Positions 8,062-15,786 of a stretch of 64,000 nucleotides of DNA are shown in pieces. Position 1 is the stretch's first letter; the number at the start of each line of letters is the position of its first letter. The notes under the pieces are model-generated. The model was not told where the DNA came from, did no database searches, and saw only the letters and a list, made by a program, of their open reading frames with translations. The stretch comes from Mycolicibacterium sp. P1-18. GTDB taxonomy: Bacteria; Actinomycetota; Actinomycetes; Mycobacteriales; Mycobacteriaceae. The position numbers and the translations under genes are program-made. The stretch lies in NCBI RefSeq assembly GCF_008329535.1, contig NZ_NPKR01000006.1, positions 329,431-393,430 on the forward strand. Reading direction: 5' to 3'.

Positions 8062-8940
8062 TCAGGCCGTGCCCAGGGCTCTGGGCATGAAGTCGCGGAT
8101 GTAGCCGCCGATCTCCTCGCCGTGGGTCTCCAGCGCGAAGTGGCCGGTGTCGAGGAGGTGGAACTCGCCGTGGGGGAAGTCACGGTGGAACGCCTCGGCC
8201 CCGGCGACGCCGAAGATCTCGTCGTTCTTGCCCCAGGTGACCAACAGCGGCGGCTGATGAGTGCGGAAGTACTCCTGAAACGCCGGATAGCCGTCGAGGT
8301 TGAACTGGTAGTCCCAGAACAACTGCAACTGAATGGCGTCGTTGTCCTTGCGGTCCAGCCCGAACTGATCCAACAGCCAAGCCTCGGGGGCGATCCTGTC
8401 CAGTCGGTCTGCCGGCACGCCGTGGGTGTACTGCCACTTCGTGGTCTCCAGGGTGAACTTCTCCCGCACCCCCTCCTCGTTGGCGGCGCGGTCCTTGGCG
8501 TGGGCGAACAGGATGTCCCAGAACGGGGTGAACCCCTCCAGGTAGGCGTTGCCGCTCTGGGAGATCAGCGCGGTGATCCGCTCGGGGCGGCGGCTGGCGA
8601 TGCGCAGTCCGATGGGCGCGCCGTAGTCGTGGATGTAGAGCGCGAAGCGGTCCAGACCGAGGTGGTCGATCAGGCCTTCGGTGATCTCGGTGAGACGGTC
8701 GAAGCTGTAGGTGAATTGCGTCGTGGTGGGCATCGCCGAGCGGCCGAACCCGACGTGGTCGGGGGCGACGAGGTGATATTCGTCGGCCAGCGAGTCGATC
8801 AGGTTGCGGAACATGTGTGAACTCGACGGAAACCCGTGCAGCAGAAGCAATGTGGGGTTCGACGGATCGCCGGCCTCGCGGTAGAACACCTCGAGCCCGT
8901 CGATCGTCGCCGTCCGGTACCGCGTGCTGAAAGCGCTCAT
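8062..8940 (-). CDS. Alpha/beta hydrolase, epoxide hydrolase / haloalkane dehalogenase-like
   Basis: Cytoplasmic alpha/beta-hydrolase of 292 residues. The oxyanion motif is LLLHGFPSS (about 32-40). The nucleophile elbow reads HDYGAP with Asp105, not the Ser of a GxSxG esterase; an Asp nucleophile is typical of haloalkane dehalogenases, fluoroacetate dehalogenases and epoxide hydrolases. The catalytic His is H267 in DTGHFALE. The cap-domain region (about 140-210) is rich in Trp and Leu. The start was set at ATG 8940 (MSAFSTRY); the frame stays open upstream but without a ribosome site. The gene converges on the b561 gene with a 4-nt gap. The substrate is unknown. Confidence 0.83.
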   Translation of the reverse strand: MSAFSTRYRTATIDGLEVFYREAGDPSNPTLLLLHGFPSSSHMFRNLIDSLADEYHLVAPDHVGFGRSAMPTTTQFTYSFDRLTEITEGLIDHLGLDRFALYIHDYGAPIGLRIASRRPERITALISQSGNAYLEGFTPFWDILFAHAKDRAANEEGVREKFTLETTKWQYTHGVPADRLDRIAPEAWLLDQFGLDRKDNDAIQLQLFWDYQFNLDGYPAFQEYFRTHQPPLLVTWGKNDEIFGVAGAEAFHRDFPHGEFHLLDTGHFALETHGEEIGGYIRDFMPRALGTA

Positions 8941-9004
8941 GGAGCTAGCCAAACACGGACGCGGCACATTGTGGCCGAGACCGCCCATTTTGGTGACGCG
9001 GGCG

Positions 9005-9367
9005 TCACAGCGCGGCGGTGGTGGGTTGCAGGACGGCGGTGGCGACGGCCTCGGAGCGGAGGTGTTCGAACGCCAGGTAGTCCGGGTCCTCGACCATGTC
9101 GACGAAGTGCTGACGGCTGGGATAACTCACCAACGCCACCATGTCCCAGTCGGCGCCGTCCGCGGCCAAGGACGGATGCCCGACCCCGGCGTAGACGATG
9201 CTCACGCCGTACCGCTCGTTCACCCCGGAGCTGCTGAAGCGTTCGATGTACTGCATGTACTTGGCCTGTCCGCCGGGCGCGAACCGGATGAGGTTGAGCA
9301 TCACCACGGGGCCGTTCGGGTCGGCGGCGAGGAATTGATCGAGACGAGACGTATCCAAGGCGGACAT
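9005..9367 (-). CDS. DUF1330 (dimeric alpha-beta barrel) protein
   Basis: A 120-residue protein with the features of the DUF1330 ferredoxin-like dimeric barrel: VVMLNLIRF in the first strand, a central EDPDYLAFEHLRSEA segment and a FVDMVEDP turn. Members are small, probably ligand-binding or isomerase-like proteins of unclear role. ATG 9367 is preceded by AAGGGAA about 10 nt upstream. It is divergent from the TetR gene at 9461 across a 93-bp gap holding short palindromes, so it is the natural target of that repressor. Confidence 0.7.
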   Translation of the reverse strand: MSALDTSRLDQFLAADPNGPVVMLNLIRFAPGGQAKYMQYIERFSSSGVNERYGVSIVYAGVGHPSLAADGADWDMVALVSYPSRQHFVDMVEDPDYLAFEHLRSEAVATAVLQPTTAAL

Positions 9368-9383
9368 GAAGAGGTTCCCTTCG

Positions 9384-9417
9384 GTAAGTTACTTGCTGTA
9401 CATCACGCAACATACAG
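9384..9417. promoter_or_regulatory. Candidate TetR operator between DUF1330 gene and tetR
   Basis: The 93-bp divergent gap contains AAGTTACTT (9386-9394, 4-bp arms around one base) and CTGTA-N12-TACAG (9396-9417). Read on the minus strand they lie about 20-50 nt upstream of the DUF1330 start, where a promoter would be. The arms are short, so this is a weak prediction. Confidence 0.35.
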
Positions 9418-9460
9418 ACGAGCTCCGACATCCGCATGACCCGCGGGGGATGATGGCCCG

Positions 9461-10069
9461 ATGACCGAAGCGCGGGCGGTTCGGCGCACGCAGGCCGAGC
9501 GCCGCGCCGAGACCCGGCGCCGGGTGCTCGACGCGGCGACGACCCTGGTGGCCACGCACGGCTCGCGCGCGGCGTCGTTGGCCGCCGTCGGCGAGGCCGC
9601 CGGCTACAGCCGCGGCATCGTCAACCACCACTTCGGCAGCAAGGCGCGCCTCCTCGAGGAGCTCATCAAGCACACACAGCAGTTCGACGTGCCGACCGAC
9701 GCCCCCTCCGGACTCGGCCGTCTCACCCAGTTCGTCGAGGCCTACCTCAACGGGATGCACCAGCGGCCGGCCCGTTCGGAGGCGTTCCTGAAGCTGTGGG
9801 CCGAATCCGCCGGTGCCGAACCGGCACTCGCGCCGCTGTTCGCCGAACGCGACGCGTGGTTCCGGGACTTCCTCGCCCAACTCGTGCGGGAGGGCGTGGA
9901 GGACGGCTCGATAGGTCGCCACGTCGACGCCCGGTTCGCCGCCGTCACCCTGATCGGTCAGTTGCGGGGAACGGCGATGATGCTGTTCTCCACCGCCCGC
10001 GACGTCCCCGTCGCCGAATTCTCGGCCGACGTCGCCAGGAGCGTGGCCCGCAGCCTGGCGGCGGACTAA
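9461..10069 (+). CDS. TetR-family transcriptional regulator
   Basis: Repressor of 202 residues. The N-terminal helix-turn-helix is plain: AERRAETRRRVLDAA, then SLAAVGEAAGYSRGIVNHHFGSK (about 40-65), the canonical TetR recognition helix. The C-terminal ligand domain (about 75-200) has no recognisable ligand signature. ATG 9461 follows GGGGGATGATGGCCCG. It is divergent from the DUF1330 gene, and its 3' end faces the huge repeat protein gene across a 70-bp gap with a hairpin. Confidence 0.93.
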   Translation: MTEARAVRRTQAERRAETRRRVLDAATTLVATHGSRAASLAAVGEAAGYSRGIVNHHFGSKARLLEELIKHTQQFDVPTDAPSGLGRLTQFVEAYLNGMHQRPARSEAFLKLWAESAGAEPALAPLFAERDAWFRDFLAQLVREGVEDGSIGRHVDARFAAVTLIGQLRGTAMMLFSTARDVPVAEFSADVARSVARSLAAD

Positions 10070-10097
10070 CTCAGAGCTCTTGTCCGAGAACGGGTTC

Positions 10098-10127
10098 GGC
10101 CCCGCCCGAGCGTTCCGGGGCGGAGCC
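10098..10127. terminator. Candidate bidirectional hairpin terminator
   Basis: CCGCCC (10102-10107) pairs with GGGCGG (10118-10123), extended by GGC/GCC outside one mismatch, with a 10-nt loop. It sits between the convergent ends of the TetR gene and the repeat protein gene. There is no T tract, which is usual in mycobacteria. Confidence 0.4.
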
Positions 10128-10139
10128 GAGGCCGTCGAA

Positions 10140-13100
10140 TCACAGGATGGTCGGATCGAACTCCGTCAGCGGGGCGATGGAACCATCGCCGAGGAGGACG
10201 TAGACGACACCGTCCGAGCTCACCCGAGCGCCCCACGCGTCGGTCGCACCGAGAACCACCGGCCCACCCGCGAAGGTGTTGGTCGTGAGATCGACGACGA
10301 ATACGGCCGATCCGACGGAGTAGCCGTCAGCGTCGTACTGGTTGGCCGTGGCGTAGGCCCGCTTTCCGTCCGGGCTCACCGCGATGCCGTAGCCGGCCAC
10401 CCAGTCGCCCGGCAGCGTCAGGATTTCGACCGAGTCATCGCTGGGATCGATGACGGCGATGTTGCTGTCGGTGGTGACGACCAAGCGGCCGTCAGGTACG
10501 GCGTCGACTCCCCATGCGGGGCTGCCAACCTGGTATTCCGCCAGTGCGGCACCCGCACTGTCCGCGTCGTAGACGAGCACGCTCTCATCGTCGTAGCTGG
10601 TCACGTAGATCTTGTTCCCGACGACGACGGCGGCCTCCGGGCCGGATAGGCCCGTGATGTCGAAGAGCTTGGTCGGCGTCGCGCCGGTGAGGTCGATGAC
10701 CGTCACCGTCCCGTCAAAGGTATTGGAGACGTAGGCCTTCGTCCCGGTCTCGTTCACCGTCACCCACTGTGGGCCGTCGTAGGTCGCGATGAACGTCGTG
10801 GCCCCGGTCTGCAGGTTCACGATCTGCACACCTTGCGGCCCGTTGTTCTCCGGGTGGTCCTCGTCCTCGTAGTCGGTGGTGATCAACGCCAGCTTGCCGT
10901 CGGGGGTGACGGCGAAGCCCGATCTGGGGCCGTTGGCGAATGGCACGGGCGTACCGATCAATTGGCCGGTCGTCCTGTCGATGACGGCCACCGTGTTGTC
11001 GTAGGTGGGCACGTAGATGCGATTTCCGATGACCGCGAGATCGTAGAAGGAGATGTTGGGGACCGGGGTGAAGGCGCTGCCCAGCAGCAGGATCGGGGTG
11101 CCGACGACGACTTTCGTGGAGTAGCTGGCCGTTTCACCGCTCGGGTCGGTGACGGTGAAGGTCAGGGTTTCGACACCGGGCCTGGTGAGGTCCGGCGTGT
11201 ACGTGAAGGGGAGTGTCGCCGTTCCGGTGAACGGAGTGATCGCTCCGCCGGTGAAGGTGTCGGGTAAAGGCTGGTTGGCTACGGAGAGAGTGCCGTGTTC
11301 GCGTTGGCCGATGGACAGGGTGGTGGCGTCGTCGTCTGTGTCGGTAACGGTGACGACCAGGGTGACGGTGCCGTCGGCATTGTCGGTGCGGACGACCGTG
11401 ACCGTGGGCGCCTGGTTTTCCGGATCGCTCGGCAGCCCCGCCACCGTGATCACCGCTGTAGCGGTAGACACCTCACCACCTGAGTCCGTGACGGTGAAGG
11501 TCAGGGTTTCGACACCGGGTCTGCTGGGGTCCGGCGTGTACACCAGCGGAATCGTCTGCGTTCCGTTCGAAAGTGGCACGGGACCACCGACGAAGGTGTC
11601 GGGCAAGGTCTGGACGCCGGTGGAGAGGGAACCGTGCTCGCGCACGTTGACGCCGAGGTTGACAGTCGTGTCCTCGGTGTCGGCGACCGTGACCGCCAGG
11701 GTCACGGTTCCGTCGGCGTTGTTGGTGCGCACGATCACGACCGTGGGCGCGTCGTTCTCCGGATCGCTTGGCTGCCCCGCCACGTCGATGAAAGCCGTCT
11801 TGGTCACCGACGCACCGGAGGCGTCGGTGAGGGTGAAGGACAACGTCTCGGTTCCCGGACGAGTGGGGTCCGGGATGTAATACGCGCTCTGCGTCATCGG
11901 AATCGAACTCAGTGGCGCGGGCGTACCCGTGACGCCCGTGGGAATGCGTACTAACCCGGCGGCGTCGGCGTACAAGCCGCCGTGCGTCAGGGGTGCGATG
12001 TACGAAGTGACGACGTCGCCGTCGGGGTCGGCGAAGGTCAGCGTCACCTTCACCGCACCGTTGGCCGCACCCGTCGGCGCGGTGACCACCGTCAACGTGG
12101 GCGCGTGATTCTCCGGCTCGCTTGGCAGCCCCTCCACCTCGATGACCGCGGTCTTGGTCACCGTGGCACCCGCGGCGTCGGTCAACGTGAACGACAACGT
12201 CTCCGTCCCCGGACGAGTGGGATCGGGAATGTAGTACGCGACGCTTGGCGTGGCTCCCTGCTCGGTGTCAACGGTCTGGCTGCCGACGACGTTGCCCGTG
12301 AAGATCGGGCCGTCGATCGTCGAGGCGAAGCCGCCGTGGAGCGGGGTCGAAGTGATCGCGGTGAGGGTCGCGTCGTCGACGTCGCCGTAGGTGATGGTGA
12401 TCTTCACCGCGCCATTGGCCGCTCCGGTCTCCTCGGTGACGACCGACAGCGTCGGCGCATCGTTGACTGGGTTCACGGTCATGGTCACCGTTCCCAGCGC
12501 GGACGCGTTGGCGGTGCCGGTTCCGTCGGTGACGGTGTAGGTGAAGCCGTCGGCGCCGTTGAAGTTGGCCTTCGGCGTGTACGTGAAGGTGCCGTCGGCC
12601 TTGATCGACACGGACCCGCCGCCGCTGGTGGTCTTCACCTGCGCCACCGCGTGCAACGGGTTGCCGTCGGCGTCGGAATCGTTGCCCAGCACCGATCCGT
12701 TGAACGCCGTGTCCTCGTTGGTGGTGAACGAGTCGTTCCCCGCCACCGGCGCATCGTTGACCGGTGCGGTGCCTGGTGCCACCGTGACGTCCACCCGGGC
12801 GGCGGCGGTGTGGGTCTGACCGAGGGCGTGGGCATGCGAGGCCCCGGTGTCGTCCGTGGCGGTGACGAAGAAGTAGTCCTCGCCGACGTATCCGGCGGTC
12901 GGCGTGTAGGTGTAGGTGCCGCTGGCCTGGTCCACGGTCACGGTGCCGTGAGCGGGGGCGCCCGTCCCCGTGCTGGGCACGGTGTAGACGAGGGTGTCGC
13001 CGTCGGCGTCACTCCCCCCGAAGGTTCCGTGCACCTGGTTGTCGTCCAGATCCTGGCTGGTCTGACGCGGCGCCAGAACCGGGGTCGAGTTGGCGAAGGA

Positions 13101-13970
13101 TTCGTTGAACTGGCGACGGACGAATGCCAATACACCCCACAGGACGGGATTGTCGGCTGGTGCGCCCGGACCGATGAGCGGTGCCAACGCCGCCGTGATC
13201 AGGTTCAGTGCGGTGGAGATGATCGTGCCGGGCAGTGCCAGCACGGCGTCCGCCAGCGTGGGCTGCGGCACCGTCGGAACCGGTAGCGTCGGTGCGACCA
13301 ACGCGCTGATGGTGTTGTCCGGCAATGCATTCGACTCTGGAGCATCGCCAGTCGCCAGTCGGGCGGCGAAGACGGGCGGGGCCTCCTGACCGGCGGGCGC
13401 CGACGGTGCGAACGTCGGGGTCCCCGTGGCGGTGCGAGCACCGGGCGCGTTCGTCGTCGGAACCACGCTGGAGAGGTCCTGCGTCGCCGCGGGTGCGGCC
13501 GTCGCGGTCGCGGTCGGCGTGACCGCTGACGGCGCGGCGGAAACCGTCGTCGGATCCGCGCTGACCGGCGCAGTCGTCACGGGCTCGGTGGTGACAGTGC
13601 TGGGCGGAGTCGGAGGTGGGCTGTCCTCCGTGGTCGCGCCGCCGATGCTGCCGGTGTTGGTCGTGCCACCAAACGTCACCGTGGGTCCGGACGCTCCGCC
13701 ACCCACGGTGGTCGTGGCCGACCCCTGCTCGGTGGTCGTGGTGGTCGTGGTGGTGGTCGTGTTCTCCTCGGCGCCCGGCGTGCTGCCGTTGGGGCTACCG
13801 GTGTCGACGTTCCCACTGGCAGGAGCCGATCCGCCTTGCGACGGACCGTCGTCGCTCGCGGTGCCCGTCTCGTCGGCCCAGGCGATGCCCGGCGCGGTGA
13901 TCACCGCCGTACCTATGCCCAAGGCCACAGCCAAGGCACCAACACGACCGACATACTTTGCACAACCCAC
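10140..13970 (-). CDS. Giant secreted protein with cadherin/Ig-like tandem repeats and a C-terminal beta-propeller
   Basis: A 1276-residue exported protein. Residues 1-33 are a signal peptide (ending GIAWADE). Residues 40-215 are a Thr/Pro/Ala-rich low-complexity neck with a run of ten Thr (71-80). About 300-400 and 405-500 are VCBS/cadherin-like domains with the calcium-type DxDxD motif (SDADGD, DSDADGN). Four Ig-like repeats of about 115 residues follow (503-957), each containing a Y-x-PD-x-(T/S)RPG-(T/V)-ETL-(S/T)F signature and an ENxAP linker. Residues 960-1276 resemble a YncE/YVTN-type beta-propeller (VYVTSY, VTVIDL, KAYVSN repeats). GTG 13970 has GGGGGGAG 5 nt upstream. It is probably a surface adhesin or wall-associated scaffold; no enzymatic motif is visible. 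Confidence 0.82.
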   Translation of the reverse strand: MGCAKYVGRVGALAVALGIGTAVITAPGIAWADETGTASDDGPSQGGSAPASGNVDTGSPNGSTPGAEENTTTTTTTTTTEQGSATTTVGGGASGPTVTFGGTTNTGSIGGATTEDSPPPTPPSTVTTEPVTTAPVSADPTTVSAAPSAVTPTATATAAPAATQDLSSVVPTTNAPGARTATGTPTFAPSAPAGQEAPPVFAARLATGDAPESNALPDNTISALVAPTLPVPTVPQPTLADAVLALPGTIISTALNLITAALAPLIGPGAPADNPVLWGVLAFVRRQFNESFANSTPVLAPRQTSQDLDDNQVHGTFGGSDADGDTLVYTVPSTGTGAPAHGTVTVDQASGTYTYTPTAGYVGEDYFFVTATDDTGASHAHALGQTHTAAARVDVTVAPGTAPVNDAPVAGNDSFTTNEDTAFNGSVLGNDSDADGNPLHAVAQVKTTSGGGSVSIKADGTFTYTPKANFNGADGFTYTVTDGTGTANASALGTVTMTVNPVNDAPTLSVVTEETGAANGAVKITITYGDVDDATLTAITSTPLHGGFASTIDGPIFTGNVVGSQTVDTEQGATPSVAYYIPDPTRPGTETLSFTLTDAAGATVTKTAVIEVEGLPSEPENHAPTLTVVTAPTGAANGAVKVTLTFADPDGDVVTSYIAPLTHGGLYADAAGLVRIPTGVTGTPAPLSSIPMTQSAYYIPDPTRPGTETLSFTLTDASGASVTKTAFIDVAGQPSDPENDAPTVVIVRTNNADGTVTLAVTVADTEDTTVNLGVNVREHGSLSTGVQTLPDTFVGGPVPLSNGTQTIPLVYTPDPSRPGVETLTFTVTDSGGEVSTATAVITVAGLPSDPENQAPTVTVVRTDNADGTVTLVVTVTDTDDDATTLSIGQREHGTLSVANQPLPDTFTGGAITPFTGTATLPFTYTPDLTRPGVETLTFTVTDPSGETASYSTKVVVGTPILLLGSAFTPVPNISFYDLAVIGNRIYVPTYDNTVAVIDRTTGQLIGTPVPFANGPRSGFAVTPDGKLALITTDYEDEDHPENNGPQGVQIVNLQTGATTFIATYDGPQWVTVNETGTKAYVSNTFDGTVTVIDLTGATPTKLFDITGLSGPEAAVVVGNKIYVTSYDDESVLVYDADSAGAALAEYQVGSPAWGVDAVPDGRLVVTTDSNIAVIDPSDDSVEILTLPGDWVAGYGIAVSPDGKRAYATANQYDADGYSVGSAVFVVDLTTNTFAGGPVVLGATDAWGARVSSDGVVYVLLGDGSIAPLTEFDPTIL
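11100..12464 (-). repeat. Four tandem Ig-like repeat units within the giant secreted protein
   Basis: Four in-frame units of about 345 bp encode residues 503-957. Units 1 and 2 share ANGAVK and YYIPDPTRPGTETLSF; units 3 and 4 share NADGTVTL and REHG-(S/T)-LS. The pairwise likeness suggests two rounds of duplication. Copy number may vary between strains. Confidence 0.75.
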
Positions 13971-14578
13971 TACGTCTCCCCCCAGAGACTGCGGCCAGCC
14001 CCCTTGCCGGCGCTCGCAGTGAGACTGAAGCTAAGCGCCGGCGGGCGCAGGCGAAACGGGGAAAACCCTAGGCGCTTCGGGATCGGCACCCGTAACTGTG
14101 GAGCCGGGCATCCAGCGGAATGGTATTGCAGGAGCGTCGGCTCCAAAGAGACACGCAACGGCAATACGGATTAGCTGATGTCTCCATGCAGGATCTGCCC
14201 TTGCCCGTGTGAGCAGGGGGCGCATCACGTCGGTGGCGGAGCGGTTTGAACCCTCGACGCACCCGAGGTCAGATGGGTGATATGCCGCTTGAAATGCACA
14301 GAGTCATTTGCTGACATTCAAGGAGAGGCAGTGCTTTGTGCCCAAAATGTGCGCGCCCGTGCAGCGAGCACCCCCTTGGCTGAACCGAGCTGGTCGATGC
14401 CGCGGGGGGTGTCGTAAACCGTTTCCGGCAGCACGCATCGGCTACAAGCGGTGAATTTGCTCCATCGGCCTCGTCACGCAGCTTGCCAACCGCCATGACC
14501 GGTTCGATTTGCCTGCGCTTGTCGGATGGGTTCGTTAACGTCTGGCGCGCACAGAGAACATCGAAAATTGGGGGAATC
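13971..14578. other. Gene-poor 608-bp stretch upstream of the giant protein gene, containing an att-like repeat
   Basis: I see no convincing gene here. 13971-14230 is the upstream region of the giant protein gene. At 14231 a tRNA-Ser-like 26-mer marks the left edge of the integrative remnant. 14257-14578 has visibly lower GC than its surroundings and no open frame with a plausible protein. It includes the sequence GTGCCCAAAATGTGC (14339-14353), similar to GTGCCCAAAGTGTGC near the integrase end (15494-15508), which may be leftover element DNA. Confidence 0.6.
14231..14256. repeat. Left attachment-site repeat (degenerate copy of tRNA-Ser 3' end)
   Basis: This 26-mer matches the 3' end of the tRNA-Ser(CGA) gene at 15582-15607 in 24 of 26 positions, in the same orientation. 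It includes CGGTGGCGGAG and TTTGAACCCTCG; the two mismatches fall between these blocks. No cloverleaf can form from the flanking DNA, so it is a duplicated att core and not a second tRNA gene. Confidence 0.75.
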
Positions 14579-15271
14579 GTGAACGCACCAACGCCAGCCG
14601 GGTGGTACCCCGATCCATCTGGTTCTGGCCGGCAAATGTACTGGGACGGCCAGGGGTGGGTGGCACCTCAGGGTCCAGTGGTGACCGCGGAGGCTCCGAA
14701 GAAGAAGTCGAGCGGCGGCAAGGTGGCGCTGATCGTCGTTGGGATCTTCGTCGTGCTCTTCGCCATGGGAAAGTGCGGAAGCAGCGACGAAAAGAGTTCG
14801 AGCTCGTCGTCGAGGTCGAGCAGCACCGCCAGCCCGTTGGCGGCATCCGGCGCGACGCCGAGCGCGAAATCGACTCCAACCGTCGCACCCGCAGGGACGG
14901 CAGTCCGAGATGGCAAGTTTGAATTTCAGGTGACAGGCGTGAGCCGCGCCGCTCAGGCCGGCGACCTCTCGAACCAGTTCGAGATCGTCGATCCGCAAGG
15001 CGAGTTCATAATCGTCACCATGTCGGTGACGAACGTCGGCGATGAAGCGCGATCGTTCTCTGCGACCAATCAGAAGCTCATCGACTCTGCCGGCCGCGAG
15101 TACAGCGCCAACTCGGAAGCCGACATGTGGATGAACAAGGGCACGGGCGAAATCAACCCCGGCAACAACATTCGGGTAACGGCTGCTTTCGATGTTGCAC
15201 CCGGGACCGTGCCCGCTGAACTGCTGGTCCACGATTCGATGTTCTCGGGCGGCACGAGGGTGCGGCTCTGA
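14579..15271 (+). CDS. DUF2510 / DUF4352 membrane-anchored protein (element cargo)
   Basis: A 230-residue protein. Residues 5-32 are a DUF2510 motif (PAGWYPDPSG...YWDGQGW), an actinobacterial module found at the N-terminal cytoplasmic end of membrane proteins. One membrane helix follows (about 45-58), then a Ser-rich linker and an Ig-like DUF4352 domain (about 105-230) with NVGDEARSFSATNQ and NPGNN. The topology would put the Ig-like domain outside the membrane. GTG 14579 has GGGGGA 5 nt upstream. It lies inside the tRNA-Ser-bounded element and has no operon partner. It could be a phage or element-encoded envelope protein such as a superinfection-exclusion factor, but that is speculation. Confidence 0.75.
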   Translation: MNAPTPAGWYPDPSGSGRQMYWDGQGWVAPQGPVVTAEAPKKKSSGGKVALIVVGIFVVLFAMGKCGSSDEKSSSSSSRSSSTASPLAASGATPSAKSTPTVAPAGTAVRDGKFEFQVTGVSRAAQAGDLSNQFEIVDPQGEFIIVTMSVTNVGDEARSFSATNQKLIDSAGREYSANSEADMWMNKGTGEINPGNNIRVTAAFDVAPGTVPAELLVHDSMFSGGTRVRL

Positions 15272-15318
15272 CCTGTGCGCCGTGGACGGTTCACACTGGC
15301 GTGTAGACGACGACCGAT

Positions 15319-15600
15319 TTGACCCATTCCCGGGCTAGCCGCACCTGTGCGTCAATCAGCAGCAGATTAGGGGTCAACGTACTGACGCTGGCGCGGATGC
15401 TGGGACACCCCGACCCATCAGTGACCCTGCGCGCGTATGCGGACCCGTTCGACATCGATCTTGACGCGGTTGCGATCGCGTTCGATTCGAAGTGTGCCCA
15501 AAGTGTGCCCATACGCAAGCCGGGTGCCCCAAGGGACACCCGGCGAGTCGCTGACCAGTATCGAAGCCTGATCAACTATGGCGGTGGCGGAGGGATTTGA
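15319..15600 (+). pseudogene. C-terminal stump of a tyrosine recombinase (integrase)
   Basis: About 94 codons matching the end of a phage-type integrase: RTCASISSRLGVNVLTLARM, then LGHPDPSVTLRAYADPF containing the box-II His (LGH) and the nucleophile Tyr (RAY), then DIDLDAVAIAFD. The expected HDLRHT block is corrupted (HSRASRT), so the catalytic Arg is missing. Everything N-terminal is gone; the DUF4352 gene ends 47 bp upstream. The frame runs into the tRNA-Ser gene, ending inside the att core. It is a decayed remnant and cannot be active. Confidence 0.82.
15519..15544 (+). terminator. Strong hairpin in the integrase remnant tail
   Basis: GCCGGGTG (15519-15526) pairs perfectly with CACCCGGC (15537-15544), with two more possible GC pairs in the 10-nt loop. 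It lies just downstream of the integrase core and 38 bp before the tRNA, and may have been the integrase terminator. Confidence 0.45.
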
Positions 15601-15607
15601 ACCCTCG
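15582..15607. repeat. Right attachment-site repeat, inside tRNA-Ser(CGA)
   Basis: Reconstituted 3' end of the tRNA gene that pairs with the repeat at 14231-14256 (24/26 identical). The tRNA stayed functional, as is typical for tRNA-targeting integrative elements. Confidence 0.75.
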
Positions 15608-15669
15608 GACGGGGGTTACCCGTCACACGCTTTCGAGGCGTGCTCCTTAGGCCGCTCGGACACGCCACC
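15582..15669 (-). tRNA. tRNA-Ser(CGA)
   Basis: An 88-nt type II tRNA. Acceptor stem GGTGGCG/CGCCACC with discriminator G, long variable arm, T arm GGTTCAAATCC. The anticodon stem CACGC/GCGTG encloses loop CTCGAAA, so the anticodon is CGA (reads UCG). CCA is not encoded. Its 3' 26 nt served as the attachment site of the element to the left. Confidence 0.97.
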
Positions 15670-15786
15670 GTGGGGCAGCTTACCGGGAACGCGGCGCGGC
15701 CCCTAATCGCCGCCGAGCGTGGGCCGCGTGGCGATTCTTGAGCCCACTTTCGCCGTGGGACGCACACTCGGCGAGCAGCCCCAAGC

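Noticed and set aside
13731..13760. GGTGGTCGTGGT-type short repeats considered as a repeat locus
   Set aside because: They simply encode the ten-Thr run of the giant secreted protein. No spacer-repeat pattern, so not a CRISPR array; none is seen anywhere in the window.
14231..14256. Second tRNA-Ser gene
   Set aside because: Only the 3' 26 nt are tRNA-like. The flanking sequence cannot form an anticodon or D arm, so I treat it as an att copy.
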